Source: Flavobacterium sp. AG291 (GTDB taxonomy: Bacteria; Bacteroidota; Bacteroidia; Flavobacteriales; Flavobacteriaceae). Taken from it: a DNA stretch of 64,000 nucleotides. Below, piece after piece: positions 41,831-50,916 of this stretch (the first letter of the stretch is position 1; every line of letters starts with the position of its first letter). Under the pieces are notes generated by a model. The model saw only the letters and a program-made list of their open reading frames with translations. It had not been told where the DNA came from and made no database searches. Location: assembly GCF_003350375.1 (NCBI RefSeq), contig NZ_QQAR01000001.1, positions 310,001 to 374,000 of the forward strand, read 5' to 3'. The translations under genes and the position numbers were made by a program.

Positions 41831-43210
41831 TTATTCAGTTTTGAAAGAAGACATTGGCAATCCTACGCTGTTAAACACGTCTGCAACTGCGATGTTTAGC
41901 CAAGCATAGCGAGCATGTACAGGTTTTTTAACCTTTTTTGAAGTCAGTACAACGGTATTGTTTACTATTTTGGGCTGAGCTTCATAAAAAATACCATCTT
42001 CCCCTGCAATTTCAAATTGTGTTGAAGTCTTTCCCTTAAAGTGCAATCCATCGGCATAGTTAAAATTCAGGATAATTTTAGTATTGTCTGTTTTCAGGTC
42101 TTTAAATAAAGGTCCATTAACCATCCCCTTATTTAAGCCATATGTATTACTTAAGGCCAAATTGGCAAGCCTTTCTGCGACCGGCTTTTTATTGCGCGGA
42201 TGTATATCTTCCGTAGTACTGATGTCGTTTATAACAACCATTGCTGTTTTTGCAACCTGATTAAGTACTTTACGTTGCGCGTCTCTTATGGTCACTCCCT
42301 GATAATTTCCTCCTTCATATTTATACGATGCTATCTGCACATAGTAAAAAGGGAACTCCTCTTTCCATGCTTCGCGCCAAGATTTTATAAGCCCTCCCAA
42401 CGTAGTATCGTATACATCAGATCCAACGTTAGATTCTCCCTGGTACCATAATACACCCGCTATCTTGTAGCCAACAAACGGATGAATCATGGTATTGTAA
42501 GTTCTTCCGGATTCAATAGGACTCCAGGACATAGCTGATAGTTTTGCCGCTGCTGAAGCCATTACAGGATTGCTGTTAACGTAAGTTTCAGGTATCCATA
42601 TCTCGGCGGGTGACCCTCCCCAACTGGAATTTATTATACCGATAGGTATATTTTTAAGTTCTTTTTGAAGGCGTTCTGCAAAAAAATAACCTATAGCACT
42701 AAAGTACTTCATCGTTTCTGGTGTGCATATTTTCCATTCCCCGGGAACATTCATCTGAGGGTAAGGTGAAGAAAGCTTAGGGGCTGCAAAAAATCGTATG
42801 TTGGGATAGTTACCTTTTGCAATTTCTGCTTCTGCGTTATCTATTCCGGAGCTTGCTGTCCACTCCATGTTTGATTGTCCGGAGCAGAACCACACTTCAC
42901 CTAACATCACATTTTTTAGCGAGAATTCATTATAGCCTTTTATGTTTACCGTATAAGGACCGCCCGCTTCAGTTGTTTTTACTAAAATTTCCCAATAGGC
43001 ATCATTTCCGGGTGTAACTTTATATTCCTTGTCTGTCCATGATGGCTTGATGGTGATTTCTTCGAATGGGCTTGCCCATCCCCAAAGTTTTACTTCGCTG
43101 TTACGCTGTAAAACCATATTGTCTGAAAAGAAAGAAGGCAATGATACATTGGCAAAGGCCGACATATAAGTAATAAGCAGAGCAGCTATAAGAAGGCTGT
43201 ACTTTTTCAT
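41831..43210 (-). CDS. Sialate O-acetylesterase-like SGNH hydrolase, secreted
   Basis: About 459 residues with a signal peptide (LLIAALLITYMSAFA) when started at 43210 (MKKYSLL); the upstream start adds MQKKKTITK, less typical. An SGNH/SASA domain is visible: VWFCSGQSNMEW holds the catalytic Ser (about S113), GVLWYQGESN follows, and TTEDIHPRNK gives the Asp-His pair. The N- and C-terminal beta domains (SDNMVLQRNSEVKLWGWASP, YADGLHFKGKTSTQFEIAGE) match sialate O-acetylesterases. It should remove O-acetyl groups from glycans outside the cell membrane. No SusC/D pair or glycosidase is nearby. Confidence 0.9.
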   Translation of the reverse strand: MKKYSLLIAALLITYMSAFANVSLPSFFSDNMVLQRNSEVKLWGWASPFEEITIKPSWTDKEYKVTPGNDAYWEILVKTTEAGGPYTVNIKGYNEFSLKNVMLGEVWFCSGQSNMEWTASSGIDNAEAEIAKGNYPNIRFFAAPKLSSPYPQMNVPGEWKICTPETMKYFSAIGYFFAERLQKELKNIPIGIINSSWGGSPAEIWIPETYVNSNPVMASAAAKLSAMSWSPIESGRTYNTMIHPFVGYKIAGVLWYQGESNVGSDVYDTTLGGLIKSWREAWKEEFPFYYVQIASYKYEGGNYQGVTIRDAQRKVLNQVAKTAMVVINDISTTEDIHPRNKKPVAERLANLALSNTYGLNKGMVNGPLFKDLKTDNTKIILNFNYADGLHFKGKTSTQFEIAGEDGIFYEAQPKIVNNTVVLTSKKVKKPVHARYAWLNIAVADVFNSVGLPMSSFKTE

Positions 43211-43406
43211 TTTCGTAATCGTTTTTTTCTTCTGCAAAGTCGAAATAATTATCTGCTGAACCTAATAATATCCTGTCAAATGATAAGAGTATTTATAAAT
43301 GCAATAGCTAAAGTTAATATGCTTTTATTTGGGTTAAACATTGGTTAATTAACCTGTTAGCTTAAAAAGTGTTTTGTAACTTTATAGAAACGCAAAAACA
43401 CGCATC

Positions 43407-43796
43407 ATGAGAAAAACAATTTTTATGCTGACGCTAATGCTGGTTTTTGGTATTGCCTCAGCACAGGTAAATAAGGTTGATCCGCCTACGGCTATGCCGT
43501 CTCCGGGAACACCGCCTACAGAAAATGCAACACAGGAGATAAACCGTGAACAGGCTTATAAAACAAATTCGCCGACTACTACGACGCCTTCTTCGACAGT
43601 ACCAAAGCAGGTGCCTTTAGCAAATCCTATTAATGGAGCTGAGTCTCCGTATCCGGGAAGAACACTGGCTTATCCAAAACCGCAGGGTGCTTTACAGCCC
43701 GGAACAGCAATTACAACCGAAGATCCCGGAGGGACAAATAATAAACAAACTACGTTGCCTGCATCAAATACAACGAATCAGGGAAGAGTGCCATAA
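43407..43796 (+). CDS. Secreted Pro/Thr-rich disordered protein
   Basis: A 129-residue protein with a clear signal peptide (LMLVFGIASAQ). The mature part is low-complexity: Pro, Thr, Asn and Gly dominate (PPTAMPSPGTPPTEN, TTTTPSSTVPKQVPLANP) with one Tyr-containing turn and no Cys. It is probably an extended secreted or envelope peptide. I do not recognise it. TAACTTTA (near 43378) is a near-consensus -7. Confidence 0.6.
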   Translation: MRKTIFMLTLMLVFGIASAQVNKVDPPTAMPSPGTPPTENATQEINREQAYKTNSPTTTTPSSTVPKQVPLANPINGAESPYPGRTLAYPKPQGALQPGTAITTEDPGGTNNKQTTLPASNTTNQGRVP

Positions 43797-43829
43797 ATCT
43801 TAGCATAGTAGTTTTCTCGGAGCTATATA

Positions 43830-43862
43830 AAAAAGCATCAGGTCTATCCTGATGCTTTTTTA
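43830..43862. terminator. Bidirectional terminator
   Basis: AAAAGCATCAGG-TCTAT-CCTGATGCTTTT with T run. Confidence 0.9.
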
Positions 43863-43889
43863 TTTGTCACAAGTTTTTGATTATTCTAT

Positions 43890-44048
43890 TTAGTCGGTGG
43901 CGAATTTCTCGGCATCATAGTCTTCAGGTTCGCCGGGGCTAAATTTTTCATTATCTTTTTTCTGCACATTCTTAGCTGAAGTGTCAGGCTTGTTCTGATT
44001 TGCTTTTTTTGAAGGCTTTTTATCAGGCTTGTCGGTGTGGGGTATCAT
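43890..44048 (-). CDS. Small charged disordered protein
   Basis: About 52 residues from ATG 44048 (MIPHTDKPDKKPSKKANQNK), dominated by Lys, Asp, Asn and Pro, with an acidic end EDYDAEKFATD. No hydrophobic core, Cys or signal peptide. I chose ATG 44048 because the in-frame start at 44081 overlaps a 43-codon frame ending at 44050; from 44048 the two genes sit one base apart and look coupled. Function unknown. Confidence 0.5.
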   Translation of the reverse strand: MIPHTDKPDKKPSKKANQNKPDTSAKNVQKKDNEKFSPGEPEDYDAEKFATD

Positions 44049-44049
44049 T

Positions 44050-44181
44050 TTATATACTTTGAGTTGGTAACCTGTCAACATTGTTTATCCCTTCACTCTC
44101 ATAAAAGGGAGTTATTTCCGGATTATGAAATGTAGTACTTCCAAAAATAGAAGTATAAATTGCTTCTTTTACGACTTTCAT
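44050..44181 (-). CDS. Possible 43-residue small protein
   Basis: Reading the minus strand gives MKVVKEAIYTSIFGSTTFHN, then a Glu/Pro/Asn tail ending PTQSI. The stop is one base before the ATG of the next small gene, and about 10 bases separate its start from the stop of the Ser/Thr-rich lipoprotein gene upstream, so all three may form one transcript. No homolog is known to me; too short to be sure by composition alone. Confidence 0.4.
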   Translation of the reverse strand: MKVVKEAIYTSIFGSTTFHNPEITPFYESEGINNVDRLPTQSI

Positions 44182-44192
44182 TGTATTGGGTT

Positions 44193-44672
44193 TTAATTCG
44201 TTCTCTGTGCTTCTCGGGTTGTAACTTTTGAATTGTTTCCAGTACTTCCTGTGCCTGTCCCGGAACCACTGCCTGCAGCACCACTGCTTCTTAAAGGGTT
44301 TCCATTTTTGTCTACAGCATTATTTACATCGCTGTTTTCAATCCTGTCAGTAATAGCCTGTTGTCTAGCGGCCTCGTCTTTAGCAGTAGTTGCTGATGAA
44401 CCTGAACTTGTGGTGCCTGATGAGGTGCTAGTTGGTTTTTTAATACTTCCGCTGCCAGATCCTGTTGCATTAATAGAAGTAGATGTAGTTGTTCCATCAC
44501 TAACTGTGGTAGTTGTTTCATTGGTTGAAACGGTATCTTCATAAGTTACAGTAGTGCTTTCAGTAGTTGTCTGCGTTTTTCTGTCACAACTGTTACATGA
44601 TGTAAAAACATTCATTCCGGCAACAATTCCCACACTAAATGCAAATTGTTTTATTAAGGTTATTGTTTTCAT
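44193..44672 (-). CDS. Ser/Thr/Gly-rich low-complexity lipoprotein
   Basis: A 159-residue protein with a signal-like N-terminus ending NVFTSC (likely lipid Cys), then NSCDRKTQ. The mature part is almost all Thr, Ser and Gly (ETTTTVSDGTTTSTSINATG, SGTTSSGSSATT) with a short helical interruption DEAARQQAITDRIENSDVNN. It resembles a surface spacer. The opposite strand carries a long open frame caused by the skewed composition. Function unknown. Confidence 0.55.
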   Translation of the reverse strand: MKTITLIKQFAFSVGIVAGMNVFTSCNSCDRKTQTTTESTTVTYEDTVSTNETTTTVSDGTTTSTSINATGSGSGSIKKPTSTSSGTTSSGSSATTAKDEAARQQAITDRIENSDVNNAVDKNGNPLRSSGAAGSGSGTGTGSTGNNSKVTTREAQRTN

Positions 44673-44807
44673 GTCTTAGGGTTTTGTAAGTCTCTACCTT
44701 AAAATTATTTAAAATAATAAAGGGATTTTGCCAACAAAAATCTAATTGTGAATACTATAACATTTGCGTTGAATTGTGGTTTAATTATAGCCTTTAAGCC
44801 AAAAAGA

Positions 44808-44826
44808 AAGGAGCTTTTAGCTCCTT
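44808..44826 (-). terminator. Terminator after small paralog 1
   Basis: AAGGAGCT ... AGCTCCTT, followed on the minus strand by TCTTTTTGG. Confidence 0.75.
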
Positions 44827-44866
44827 AGTCCATTTTAAAGTAAAGTTGATTAATCATATAGCCATC

Positions 44867-45127
44867 TTAATCAAGATGATTATCTGTTATAGTGATGTTC
44901 TTTCCATCCCTCAATGGATTCCTTCGGTTGACCAAATGGCTTTCGTGATGAGGGAAATTACCATTGTGTGAAGGGCATGTTGTTTTAGGGAAGGACGCTA
45001 GTTCGTCCGGATTGATGATTGCCGGGTCTTCATACGGAAAAGTAAAATTATCGTATGAATTGTTCATAAGGTTCGGGTTTCCGCCAAGGTCTCCCAGATC
45101 GTGGCGGTTAGATAAATAATTTGCCAT
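44867..45127 (-). CDS. Small protein with PYEDPAI motif, paralog 1
   Basis: An 86-residue, probably cytosolic protein without a signal peptide. It shares FPYEDPAIINPDELASFPKT and a C-terminal HLVNRRNPLRDGKNITITDN with the next gene (45247-45486), where the same blocks read LPYEDPAITNPQELASFPKP and HLVNKRTPVREGRNIIRTDN. The block between holds an unpaired Cys. Two adjacent copies and the conserved blocks argue for a real family. I do not recognise a function. Confidence 0.6.
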   Translation of the reverse strand: MANYLSNRHDLGDLGGNPNLMNNSYDNFTFPYEDPAIINPDELASFPKTTCPSHNGNFPHHESHLVNRRNPLRDGKNITITDNHLD

Positions 45128-45221
45128 AATCGTCTGATTTATAGATTAAAGATACAAATTATAATTTTACGAAAACGTTATAGGTAGTTAATTTTTAATG
45201 ATGTGTAATAATTAAATAAAA

Positions 45222-45245
45222 AAAGCCTTAAGAAAGGCTCTTTTT
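45222..45245 (-). terminator. Terminator after small paralog 2
   Basis: AGCCTT-AAGA-AAGGCT with flanking A and T tracts. Confidence 0.75.
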
Positions 45246-45246
45246 A

Positions 45247-45486
45247 TTACATGAATCCGTCATTTTCAGGGTTGTTATCAGTTCTTATAATATTACGTCC
45301 TTCTCTGACGGGTGTTCTTTTATTAACCAAATGGTTTTCACTTTCGTGTTCAACTTCTTTTGCGTCCATTATTTGTGAAGGTTTTGGAAATGATGCCAGT
45401 TCCTGGGGATTTGTGATTGCCGGGTCTTCATAGGGCAGGTTGAACTCTTTTTTAGATCTATCAGATTTGTTTTTTAGATTTTCCAT
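45247..45486 (-). CDS. Small protein with PYEDPAI motif, paralog 2
   Basis: A 79-residue paralog of 44867-45127. A Lys-rich start (MENLKNKSDRSKKEF) precedes the shared blocks LPYEDPAITNPQELASFPKP and HLVNKRTPVREGRNI; the end is acidic (NNPENDGFM). It has no Cys. The gap upstream to the divergent lipoprotein gene (45487-45698) is A/T-rich with nothing recognised. Function unknown. Confidence 0.6.
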   Translation of the reverse strand: MENLKNKSDRSKKEFNLPYEDPAITNPQELASFPKPSQIMDAKEVEHESENHLVNKRTPVREGRNIIRTDNNPENDGFM

Positions 45487-45698
45487 GATGTATAAATTAT
45501 AAATTTAAAGCTTATTAAAGTTAAGGACTTATTTGGCCACAATATCTTAAGGGTTCTATAATTAACGGTTGATTAACAGTGTTTTAATATTTGTTGTTTA
45601 TCGAAGAAAAAGAGCATTTTAACGTTTTTATCTTTTTTTGTTTTATCAGTTTTATCTTCAGATTTATGTTTGTGTATGTCAAATAATGTAGGGAGAAT

Positions 45699-46205
45699 AT
45701 GAAAAAGATTTTGCTGATAATTTTGGTTGCTATAGTAGTAGGAAGCTGTTCTGCAGATATGGAAGGGAATGATGTGCAGTACGATAATTCGGCTACTCAA
45801 AAAACAGATGTTTCTGAATCTACAGTTTTAGCAACAAGGTCTTGTTTTATAAATCTTTCAGCTCAGGTAAGTGTTAATTTGTCGAATGGATTGGGAAATC
45901 CGGTGGTTGTTTTTACACCGGTTATTTCAGGTTCGGTTCCGGCAACCACAACCTACAGGGTAAGAGTAGAGGTGCAGCCATTATCTGATTGCGACGATAT
46001 GAATAGCAACACGGGGTCCCTGCTTACTTTTGGACCTTCAGGAACCGTGCAAAACGTTATTGCGGCACCACCTTCAATCTCTGTCTTGCCTGGCAGTATG
46101 CCACTGTGCTATAAATGGAGGTTTGTTTTCGAAGGAATATCTACTGGCCAGAAATTGCCCTTTTGTAATTCGGCTTCTATTTGGTATGAATCGCCACTGT
46201 TCTAA
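45699..46205 (+). CDS. Lipoprotein of unknown function
   Basis: A 168-residue protein with a signal peptide ending IVVGSC (Cys about 17) and an acidic SADMEGND stretch, then a beta-rich mature domain: CFINLSAQVSVNLSNGLGNP, TYRVRVEVQPLSDCDDMNSN, CYKWRFVFEGIST and a closing ASIWYESPLF. Four further cysteines could form disulfides. A surface or outer-membrane location is inferred. I do not recognise the family. Terminator follows. Confidence 0.6.
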   Translation: MKKILLIILVAIVVGSCSADMEGNDVQYDNSATQKTDVSESTVLATRSCFINLSAQVSVNLSNGLGNPVVVFTPVISGSVPATTTYRVRVEVQPLSDCDDMNSNTGSLLTFGPSGTVQNVIAAPPSISVLPGSMPLCYKWRFVFEGISTGQKLPFCNSASIWYESPLF

Positions 46206-46228
46206 TTTTTGATTTTTAATAGTAGAAG

Positions 46229-46256
46229 AACCATCACCTTATGTGGTGGTTTTTTG
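46229..46256 (+). terminator. Terminator after the 45699 lipoprotein gene
   Basis: AACCATCAC-CTTAT-GTGGTGGTT followed by TTTTTG. Confidence 0.85.
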
Positions 46257-46297
46257 TTTTTGGGCAAATGCTTCTTACATTTACACAAAACATCACT

Positions 46298-47170
46298 ATG
46301 AAACCATTTCGTCTACTGGCCTCAGTTTTATCTGTTTTTATAATGTCGTGTTCCGGAAACGGCCAGCATTTAAAGGAATTAGGTAAAACCGACCTTAAAG
46401 AAATATCTGCGCTGGAATATCTTCCGCAATCAGAAGCTTTGTGGAGCCTGGAAGATAGCGGGAATAAAAACAAGCTTTATAAACTGGATAAGGATGGTAA
46501 AACACTTAGTGAACTTACTATAACAAACCTTAAAAACACCGATTGGGAAGAGCTAACTTCAGATGGGCAGGAGAATCTGTATATTGGTGATTTTGGAAAT
46601 AACGATAATAAAAGAACAGATCTTGCAATATATAAGATAGATAATGCCCAGCTTAACCAAAAAACAGCTGAAGCTACAGATAAGGTTTCATTTTCATATC
46701 CCGAACAAACGGAGTTTCCTCCTAAGAAATCGAAAATGATGTTTGATTGCGAAGCATTCTTCGAATTCAAAGGTAATTTTTACTTGTTTACCAAGAACAG
46801 GAGTGCAAAATTTGATGGGAGTTTTTATGTTTATAAAGTGCCTAATATACCCGGAAACCATAAAGCACAGTTGCTGGGAGTAATGACTACCTGTAAAAAC
46901 TTTAACCGCTGCGCCATAACCGCTGCCGATATAAGTCCGGACGTAAATAAAGCGATACTGCTAACAGGCGATAAGATAGTTGTTATCAGCGATTTTGAAT
47001 CGGGTAATTTTGCTAACGGAAAAACTGAAATGTTTGAGTTAGGTTTTGTTTCCCAAAAGGAAGGCCTTTGTTTTATAGATAATGATACCCTGCTCATCGC
47101 TGATGAGAAAGACAAACATGCAGGAGGTAAGCTTTATCAGCTTAAATTATCGGATTTAAAAGCCAAATGA
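46298..47170 (+). CDS. Lipoprotein with propeller-like repeats
   Basis: A 290-residue lipoprotein (signal ending SVFIMSC, then SGNGQ). The chain reads as repeated short strands with Asp/Gly turns: ISALEYLPQSEALWSLEDSG, NTDWEELTSDGQENLYIGDF, AITAADISPDVNKAILLTGD and CFIDNDTLLIADEKDKHAGG, as in SdiA-regulated or other beta-propeller proteins. I start at 46298 rather than at 46241, which would add a non-signal stretch. TACATTTA at about 46274 is a near-consensus -7. The 3' end overlaps the convergent giant gene by 15 bases. The function is unknown. Confidence 0.65.
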   Translation: MKPFRLLASVLSVFIMSCSGNGQHLKELGKTDLKEISALEYLPQSEALWSLEDSGNKNKLYKLDKDGKTLSELTITNLKNTDWEELTSDGQENLYIGDFGNNDNKRTDLAIYKIDNAQLNQKTAEATDKVSFSYPEQTEFPPKKSKMMFDCEAFFEFKGNFYLFTKNRSAKFDGSFYVYKVPNIPGNHKAQLLGVMTTCKNFNRCAITAADISPDVNKAILLTGDKIVVISDFESGNFANGKTEMFELGFVSQKEGLCFIDNDTLLIADEKDKHAGGKLYQLKLSDLKAK

Positions 47171-50100
47171 GAAACCAAAAGCGACACGTCCGCCTTCTGA
47201 CCCCTGAAAGTAAGTTACCCTTGCTGTAGCGGCTCCTGCTGCATTTACCCATATGCCGCCACCGTAGCTGTTGTGCCACTTACGAGAGTTGTCATTTTCC
47301 AGCCATACCCGTCCATAATCAAATCCGCCTAATATTCCGTACTGCATAGGGAGAAAGGCGCTTTTCCAACGGCCAAGCATTAGTCTCAGGTCACTGCTTT
47401 GTACATATCCCTGCTTTCCGGTAAAACGCTGCTGCCGGTAACCTCTTAAGCCTGTATCGGCACCAAGAGTGGCTGCCTGATAAAATTCATAATTATTGTT
47501 GAATAACAACTTTGTTTTAAACGAAGTGGCAAATATAAACACGTCATCATGCGAAATTTTATGCACAATATTCAGGTAACTTTCCAGATAGGGGAAATTA
47601 CGCTCTAATTGGTCAAGACTTGTTTTCCATCCTCCCAAAAGGTTGAATTCAAGTCCCAGTGCCGGTAGAGATTTATTGTCGTAACTCGAGAAACTGTAGC
47701 GTGCGGTCGCTCCCATAAACTGACGATGCTCATGTAGATAATCGTTTAAAGCTCCCGGTTGGCTTACAAAACGACCTGCAGTTTCATCTACTTCAATAGA
47801 TTCAAAGGGTATTTGGAATTCGACAGTGCTGTTATTTCTTCCATTTCTGAACAAAGAAGGCGCAGCTCTGAATACCTGAAGTTTTACCCTGTTATAATCC
47901 ATTCCCAAATCATCGTCAAAATTTAGGGTTTCGTTTCCATTCCCAAAATAGTTGATACTGAAGTTAGGGCTTGTGTACAAGGCATCAAGGCCAATGTTCC
48001 ACTTGCTGGCAACATTCATGAATTTGCCTTTGTATATCAGCTCAAAACCATTGGTTGCAAAATAATAGTTTGCTTTTACCTCATGTTTTTGAGAAAATGG
48101 CCTTCTGTTAAAGTTGTTGATGGTGTAACCTCCGGCAGCCCCCATTTTTACCCCGTCATCGGGATTGTAGCCAATCGTAGGATAAAGCGTCCATACATTA
48201 TACTTAGGTTTTTTGTAATCATAACTGTTGGTTTCGTAATCATTGGTCAGCAACAGTCTGGTTTTATGGTCTACAGTATAAGTGTTTGGTTTACTTTTAA
48301 AGTCATAAACCTTAACTTTTTTGCCGTTTTGAATGTTGTAGGTGTCATTGTTCTGTCCGCCCAGCAGCCTTATGGATATGGCTTTTTCAGGCTTGCCTGT
48401 TACTTCATAAATGTCGTCATCATCTAGCCCATAGATCCATATTTCTTTTGTCTCACGCTTATTGTATGTTTTGTCCAGCGTCAGTATTTCGGTGCCATCT
48501 TTTTTAATGCAGTACATTTTAATCTGAGTATTGCCATGTGGCATTCGGGTAATGCTGAATCTTTCTTTTTTATCTGTACCGGCAATTAGTACAGTTTTTA
48601 ATAATACCTCACGATATTCAAGGGCATATTTTTGAAGATCTGACCTACGCTTTTTTAGAGTTTCTTTAATTTTAGCAATAGTTTCGTCCTGTACTTCCTG
48701 AGGGAGGCCAGCGAAAGCTTTTTCTATAGCCTCATCGTTAAGTTCGTTTTGTAGTTCCTGAGCTGCTTTTATCCATACGCTTTCCCCTGATTTTGTTATG
48801 AATGCCAAATCCTGCGGATAAGCTTCCATATTGAACCATTTTATGCTAGGAATATGGTCTTTAAAGCTTCTCATGTGTCGTAACGGTGGAGCCGTCATAA
48901 TTAGGGTTAAGGCAACTCCGCCATATTTAGCAAATGCCTGATCGCGATCGCGGGGAATGGGTCTGTAATAAATACTGTCTTTAGTATTGAATCTCGACCA
49001 GCGCCATTGGTCAGAATGCCTGTCCCAATCGCCGGTAAGCATATCAAAAAGACGTGCTTTGATATAGGTCGGCTCATCGATGACATATTTTTTGTCCTTT
49101 TGAAGATTAAGCAATACATCATCTGTACTTTCAATGGCATCAGGTTTACCAAAACTTCCAAGGTCTTTATGTTCATCCGAAGGGCGTTCTTCGACCATGT
49201 ACAGTTGATCGCCATACTCTATATTGAATTCTTTCAGTGCATTTTGTTTGGGAATGTAATACAATTCAGGATTAGTATGGTATATGCCGGCAGCATCGGC
49301 AAGATCATCCATAATAAAAGGCGTATAAGGATGATTTGTAGTGTAAAAATCCAAAAGAAAATCTTCTACATAAGTTCCTTCGTATGAATCGCCTATGTAT
49401 CGTGTTTTAAAAGCAACGGCCTGAAGGAAACGGGTAGCGCTTTTCTTTACGCCACGCATTACATATTCTTTTCCGTTTTTATCCAATAGCCTGACTGACA
49501 TCGACTGATGCCCACCTCCGGCTCTCCCAGGGGTAAGTCCTCCATAAAGTGTATCTAATGATGCTGAAGGAACTGTAATCGGTAAGCTGAAATACTGTCG
49601 ATAATGTGTACCCATTAAAAAGCTGTATACGCCGCTTCTTTTGGTCATTTCAGGAGTATACACCGATGTTGTTACGGTAGCCGGAAATGTGTTAGGGTAT
49701 GTTGTTGTAAATGGTTCCGGTTTTTTAAGTAAAGGAGTTTCAAATAGTTTGGTTTCTATATTGTCTTTTACTCCGTAGTAGGTTACCTTAGAGTTGCCAT
49801 TTTTTAAAATGTCAACTACAGCATAACCGTTCCCGCCATAAGAAAAGTCATTGTCATATATGGCTCTTGCAGCTTCTTCTTTAGATCCGGAACCACTTAT
49901 TATCTGATGGATATTTTCAAAGTAAATGTATTGCAGGTTATGGTCATGGCCTGAAACTACAATAACATTGTCTTTATCCTGGATTAATGTTTTTATCCTT
50001 TTTGAAAGTGTCGCATATATTGGGCTTTGCTGATCCTGTGTGCTTGCACCTGATGTTTTGCGTAATAAATTGATAACAGAGCCCAATACTGGTAAAGGGA

Positions 50101-50890
50101 TTTTGCTCTGGAAGGGAAATAAGTTTTTTTCAAGTGAAAATTGCCCGCCATGTGTACCATTGCTCAATAATGGATGATGTATCGCTAACAGTATTGTTTT
50201 GTCTGAATTCTTATTAAGCAGGCCTTCAAGTTCTTCAAAAAGATCTTCGCGGGTTTTAAGGGTACAATCATCATTAATTGTGGGGTATTTATCCCAGTCC
50301 TCAATATACCATTGGCTGTCTATGGTTATAAGCAGGGTGCTATCGCCTAATTTGACATCATTGATACCACATCCCTTGCCGGGAAGGAAGGACTTTTTTT
50401 CTTTCAATCCTGATTTTATGAACGCTTCTTCTTCCTCAAGACCTTTTAAACCATAATACCAGTCGTGGTTGCCGGGAATGAAGTAGGTTTTGCCATCAAA
50501 AACCGATGCAAGAGCCATCTGGCTGTTTAAAGATGCTTCTGCTTCTTTTCTTTCCTCAACGGCATTTTTTGGTGGCATTCCAAGAGGGTATATGTTGTCG
50601 CCAAGATAAACTAAAGTGGCATTCTTTCCTGAAGTCTTAAGTCTTTCGGCAACCTTAGCAAGCAACTGCTGCGAGTTAGGTTGTGTAGCATAGCCGGCAT
50701 CTCCAACAAGAAAAATGCTTTGCTCGCTTTGTGAAGCATTAGTTTCAGTACTGTCTTTTACAGGTAAGGTAGCTGCTTTTCCATACTGTGGTTTATGCGT
50801 AGCGCAAGAATTTAATACTAATGCAATAAAAAGAAAAACTAAGAGTTTTATATTTGCTTTTACTATTATGTTACGCCAAAAGAATTTCAT
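47156..50890 (-). CDS. Three-part envelope fusion: metallophosphoesterase, kinase-like middle, BamA-type barrel
   Basis: A 1244-residue protein. The N-terminus is a lipoprotein-type signal (IALVLNSC). A calcineurin-like phosphoesterase follows (about residues 55-380) with the metal ligands in VGDAGY, LGDNIY, PGNHDWY, IHHPLL and SGHDHN. The middle (about 430-860) contains TGDWDRHSDQWRW and IPRDRDQAF, which resemble the catalytic DRH and D-x-D blocks of CotH-type kinases. The last 370 or so residues are beta strands with GLRGYRQQRFTGK, like the conserved loop motif of Omp85/BamA barrels, ending in Phe. A surface-facing enzyme tethered to its own barrel is inferred; substrates are unknown. It is divergent from the HD gene with a 26-base gap. 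Confidence 0.8.
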   Translation of the reverse strand: MKFFWRNIIVKANIKLLVFLFIALVLNSCATHKPQYGKAATLPVKDSTETNASQSEQSIFLVGDAGYATQPNSQQLLAKVAERLKTSGKNATLVYLGDNIYPLGMPPKNAVEERKEAEASLNSQMALASVFDGKTYFIPGNHDWYYGLKGLEEEEAFIKSGLKEKKSFLPGKGCGINDVKLGDSTLLITIDSQWYIEDWDKYPTINDDCTLKTREDLFEELEGLLNKNSDKTILLAIHHPLLSNGTHGGQFSLEKNLFPFQSKIPLPVLGSVINLLRKTSGASTQDQQSPIYATLSKRIKTLIQDKDNVIVVSGHDHNLQYIYFENIHQIISGSGSKEEAARAIYDNDFSYGGNGYAVVDILKNGNSKVTYYGVKDNIETKLFETPLLKKPEPFTTTYPNTFPATVTTSVYTPEMTKRSGVYSFLMGTHYRQYFSLPITVPSASLDTLYGGLTPGRAGGGHQSMSVRLLDKNGKEYVMRGVKKSATRFLQAVAFKTRYIGDSYEGTYVEDFLLDFYTTNHPYTPFIMDDLADAAGIYHTNPELYYIPKQNALKEFNIEYGDQLYMVEERPSDEHKDLGSFGKPDAIESTDDVLLNLQKDKKYVIDEPTYIKARLFDMLTGDWDRHSDQWRWSRFNTKDSIYYRPIPRDRDQAFAKYGGVALTLIMTAPPLRHMRSFKDHIPSIKWFNMEAYPQDLAFITKSGESVWIKAAQELQNELNDEAIEKAFAGLPQEVQDETIAKIKETLKKRRSDLQKYALEYREVLLKTVLIAGTDKKERFSITRMPHGNTQIKMYCIKKDGTEILTLDKTYNKRETKEIWIYGLDDDDIYEVTGKPEKAISIRLLGGQNNDTYNIQNGKKVKVYDFKSKPNTYTVDHKTRLLLTNDYETNSYDYKKPKYNVWTLYPTIGYNPDDGVKMGAAGGYTINNFNRRPFSQKHEVKANYYFATNGFELIYKGKFMNVASKWNIGLDALYTSPNFSINYFGNGNETLNFDDDLGMDYNRVKLQVFRAAPSLFRNGRNNSTVEFQIPFESIEVDETAGRFVSQPGALNDYLHEHRQFMGATARYSFSSYDNKSLPALGLEFNLLGGWKTSLDQLERNFPYLESYLNIVHKISHDDVFIFATSFKTKLLFNNNYEFYQAATLGADTGLRGYRQQRFTGKQGYVQSSDLRLMLGRWKSAFLPMQYGILGGFDYGRVWLENDNSRKWHNSYGGGIWVNAAGAATARVTYFQGSEGGRVAFGFSFGF

Positions 50891-50916
50891 AATTTGGTGG
50901 TGTTAAATTCCTGCTT

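Noticed and set aside
44233..44544. Hydrophobic plus-strand frame rich in Val/Leu/Pro
   Set aside because: Complement of the Ser/Thr/Gly-rich lipoprotein; low-complexity DNA leaves several frames open.
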